Positions 61,410-64,000 of a stretch of 64,000 nucleotides of DNA are shown piece by piece; positions within the stretch are counted from its first letter, which is position 1, and the number at the start of each line of letters is the position of its first letter. The stretch is from Cynocephalus volans (Eukaryota; Chordata; Mammalia; Dermoptera; Cynocephalidae). The notes below the pieces were generated by a model, which worked only from the letters and a program-made list of their open reading frames with translations, had not been told where the DNA came from and made no database searches. The stretch is taken from the NCBI RefSeq assembly GCF_027409185.1, contig NC_084478.1:83745624-83809623 (forward strand). Direction: 5' to 3'. The position numbers were made by a program, and so were the translations under genes.

Positions 61410-62110
61410 TATGTATATTCATAAAAAAAATTCAAACAATAGTAAAGATATAAAGAGTAAAACATGACAACCCCTTTCATCACCCTCCATCCCTGAAACC
61501 CCTTTCCCTTCCCAGAGCTAATCATCATGAACAATCTATTGTGCATCCTTCCAGATGTTTTTCTATGCATTTATATGCCTAAACATGTTTTTTTCCCCTT
61601 ACACAAGTGGGGCCATTGTATACATATTATTTTGCAAATTGCTTTTTTTTCACTTAACATATCCTGGAGATTATACATGTCAGTAACAAAAACCTACCTC
61701 ATTCTTTTTAATAGTTATGTATTCCATACTATGGATATATCATAATTTATTTGTCCATTTTTCAACTGATGGACATTAACGTGATTTCCAAATTTTTGCT
61801 ACTACACTGCTGGAATAAAACATCATTATATATATGATTTGTGCACCTGTGTATTTCTGTAAGGATTCCTAAAAGTAGGTCAATGGGTTAAAAGGTAAGC
61901 ATACCTTTATCCTTTGATAGTATTGCCCAACTGTCTTCCAAAAATACCCTATTGGCAATGAATAGTGTATAAGGGTACCAGCTCCCCATAACCTTAGCAA
62001 TCCTGGATATTAATAATTATTAGTTGTTGCTACTTTTAGGGGTGAAATATACTTTCTTGTTTAATCCAGCATTTCCTTAATTACTAATGAGATGGAATGT
62101 GTTTTCCTAT
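61410..62110 (-). repeat. Old L1 (L1M/L1ME-type) fragment
   Basis: ACCCCTTTCATCACCCTCCA, CCAGAGCTAATCATCATGAA, TCCTGGAGATTATACATGTC, TTCCAAATTTTTGCTACTAC and GGATTCCTAAAAGTAGGTCA follow the antisense order of ancient L1 3' ends. Confidence 0.7.
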
Positions 62111-62769
62111 GTTTCTAAGAAGCTTTTGACATTGGACTTAAAACAGAAAACAAAAAATTTATGCATTGCATTTTTTTTTTTTTTTTTTTTTAGAGAAAGT
62201 TCACTGCAAGCATTCATTTGATATTTTAACTTATTCTGACATGGCATGATAAAGCTAATTTACTTAAAGTGAGTTTCCATCTCCCATTTTTCTTTCAGTC
62301 TCCAAATGGTTAGAAGGCTACACAACTAGGAAGGTGAAATAAAATTAATCTATTAGTCCACATTAACCAAGATACCTAATTAATTAAGATCTTCTTTAAC
62401 ATCATAATCAGACCCAGAATTTCAGCTATTAGTCCAAATAATATTTTAATTATTCATATACCTACTATTAATATAAAAATTTCTCATACTTAGATGGTAC
62501 TTAAACCCAGTCAGCTAGAAGTTCTATAAATAAAAATGACTTATTTTTAAATACTTTCTATTCAGAAAAAAGTTAACAAATACTAACTGAAAAATTTGAA
62601 AATACAAAAAATAAGGTAAAATAAAAATCAAATGTTGGACTTTTTTCATGATTTTTGCTAAATGAGTAGATTTTAGCTGTTCCTCCCACAAAAAAAGGGA
62701 GCCATGTGAAATGATGAATATGTTAATTTGCTTCACTACAGTAACCATTTTACTACTCATATGTATCTC
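62111..62769. other. Unassigned intronic sequence
   Basis: A 22-base T run (62171-62192) may be the tail of a minus-strand retroposon, but no body is recognised. Otherwise AT-rich unique sequence. Confidence 0.4.
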
Positions 62770-63640
62770 ATAACATCATGTTACATACTTTAAATATATA
62801 CAGTAAAATTTATAAACTAAAAAATTAATCCGTAATCCCATCATCCAGCAATAACTGCTATTAACATTTTATTACATTTTCTTCTATCTTTTTTCTCTAC
62901 TTACATGTATTCATTTAGTATTATAAAATTGGGATATTATATTTTGCATGGTATCCTCTTTTTCAACAAACTTTGTATCTGTGTATTTTTCATAACACTC
63001 AATATTCCTTAAAAACACAATATTTATAAATGGCTGCATGACATTTGAGCCTATCTATTTAACTATAATTTAACTATCTACTTATTGGTGGACAATTATA
63101 TTGTTTCCAACTTTTGCTATTATAAACAATGCTGTAATGAACATATCTGCATATAAAGACTTGTTCACATCTGTTTATTTGCTTACTAAAATTTCCTAGA
63201 GGCAGAATTATTGGAATAAAGGGTATGAATATTTTACAGGAACATTATGCATGTTGCAAATTTGCTTGTCAGGAAAACTGTATACAGTCATACATCACTT
63301 AACGAATGGGATACGTTCTGAGAAATGTATCATTAGGCAATTTCATCAATGTGCAAATACCACAGAGTGTACTTACACAATTCTAGACAGTATAGCCTAC
63401 TACATACCTAGGCTATATGGTATAGCCTATTGCTTTGACCACTGTCGTATACGCAGTCCACTGTTGACTAAAATGTTATTATGTGACCCGTGACTATACT
63501 TCCATCAGCAAAACAACAGACTGTCCATTTTACACAGCCTTGCCCAAACTCCTTGCCAATCTGATAGGTGAAAAATGGTATCTCTGTTGATTTAATTTAT
63601 ATTTCTAAGGCTTACAATGAGGATGACAGTCTTTTCTTTT
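62770..63640 (-). repeat. Old L1 (L1ME-type) fragment, split by a Tigger
   Basis: CCCATCATCCAGCAATAACT, TTTCCAACTTTTGCTATTAT and TTTCCTAGAGGCAGAATTAT, then after the Tigger CTTCCATCAGCAAAACAACA and CCAATCTGATAGGTGAAAAA. This is the antisense order of the same family as 61410-62110. Confidence 0.7.
63283..63498. mobile_element. Tigger-type MITE with TA target duplication
   Basis: CAGTCATACATCACTTAACG starts at 63285 and the right end (GTCGTATACGCAGTCC ... GTGACTA) closes at 63496, with TA at 63283-63284 and 63497-63498. The interior GGTATAGCCTATTGCTTTGA is typical of the Tigger repeats with CAGTCATGxGxxGCTTAAC ends. Confidence 0.85.
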
Positions 63641-64000
63641 GTTTACTGACCATGTATATTTTTCCTTTATGAATAAAATATTTTACTTTTCAAAAGGAGA
63701 GGGTAATCGTTTCATAGCTCAAAAGAATGGCAGGAATCTTATTACATGGATGAGGACACTGACCCTTAAGTAGTCACAGCCCAGAATATGTTTACTTGAC
63801 ATACAGTTTAGGTGTTTCTCAACATATAGTCTACGAATGATCTATATCACAATCACCTAGGAAGCATATTCAAAAATGCAGGTTTCTGTGCTCTACACTG
63901 ACCTCCAAAATCAGATCTGGGGTGTGTGAATGAGAACTAGAATTTCAATAATCTCCCTAGGTGACCTCATGCCCACTAACATTTGGGATTCTCAGTGAAA
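63641..64000. other. Unassigned sequence at the window edge
   Basis: Intron of ABCB7 by position. 63810-63960 (GTTTCTCAACATATAGTCTA, CAATCACCTAGGAAGC) is reminiscent of a hAT MITE such as MER5, but the match is weak. Confidence 0.35.

Overview
This is nuclear genomic DNA from a placental mammal. The evidence is four GT-AG-bounded coding exons of ABCB7 on the minus strand, a processed RPL17 pseudogene, and a repeat set typical of eutherians (L1, L2, MIR, Tigger/MER2, hAT, MaLR). I saw no Alu, B1/B2 or bovid/carnivore SINEs. The only lineage-type SINEs are very short and tRNA-Ile-like (one monomer with an A tail, two 5' halves). That would fit the CYN SINEs of colugos (Dermoptera), but this species guess is tentative and needs a library search. 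ABCB7 is X-linked in placental mammals and the window is rich in L1, so it is probably X-chromosomal: the 3' end of ABCB7 plus about 46 kb downstream.

Layout. 1-6384: old repeats (truncated SINE, MIR, L1 with a MITE inside, Tigger-like, L2) and two solo LTRs of one family in opposite orientations. 6385-12117: an almost full-length, decayed provirus of ERV-L (class III) type that uses a related LTR: LTR, gag, pro, RT/RNase H, integrase, no recognisable env, LTR. 12118-19827: old L1, MaLR LTR and L2, a CpG-rich ERV2-like solo LTR, and microsatellites. 19828-24353: a decayed autonomous hAT (BED finger, Charlie/ZBED-like) transposon. Its transposase frame is split by an L1 that appears to have carried about 430 bp of 3' flanking DNA. 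24354-30949: mostly unique sequence with an RPL17 retropseudogene. 30950-37018: a near full-length ancient L1 on the minus strand, broken by a MER2 element. 39339-45453: a full-length younger L1 with a 15-bp target-site duplication (TSD), three 134-bp tandem monomers in its 5' UTR, and ORF1 and ORF2 broken by a few mutations. 45937-61379: the last four coding exons of ABCB7 (199 codons plus stop) with a possible polyadenylation signal. The introns hold L1 fragments, Tigger elements, MITEs and three SINE copies. 61380-64000: the next upstream intron, with old L1 and a nested Tigger.

The only host protein-coding gene I can support is ABCB7, the mitochondrial inner-membrane ABC half-transporter needed for cytosolic iron-sulfur protein maturation and haem/iron homeostasis. 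The exons here encode the C-terminal half of its nucleotide-binding domain (signature motif, Walker B, D-loop, H-loop) and the C-terminal tail. Everything else is repeats, retroposed copies or unassigned sequence. The most notable observations are TSD-flanked SINE 5' halves that end in the anticodon loop, an L1 3' transduction inside a hAT gene, and a tandem-monomer L1 promoter region with a long antisense ORF.
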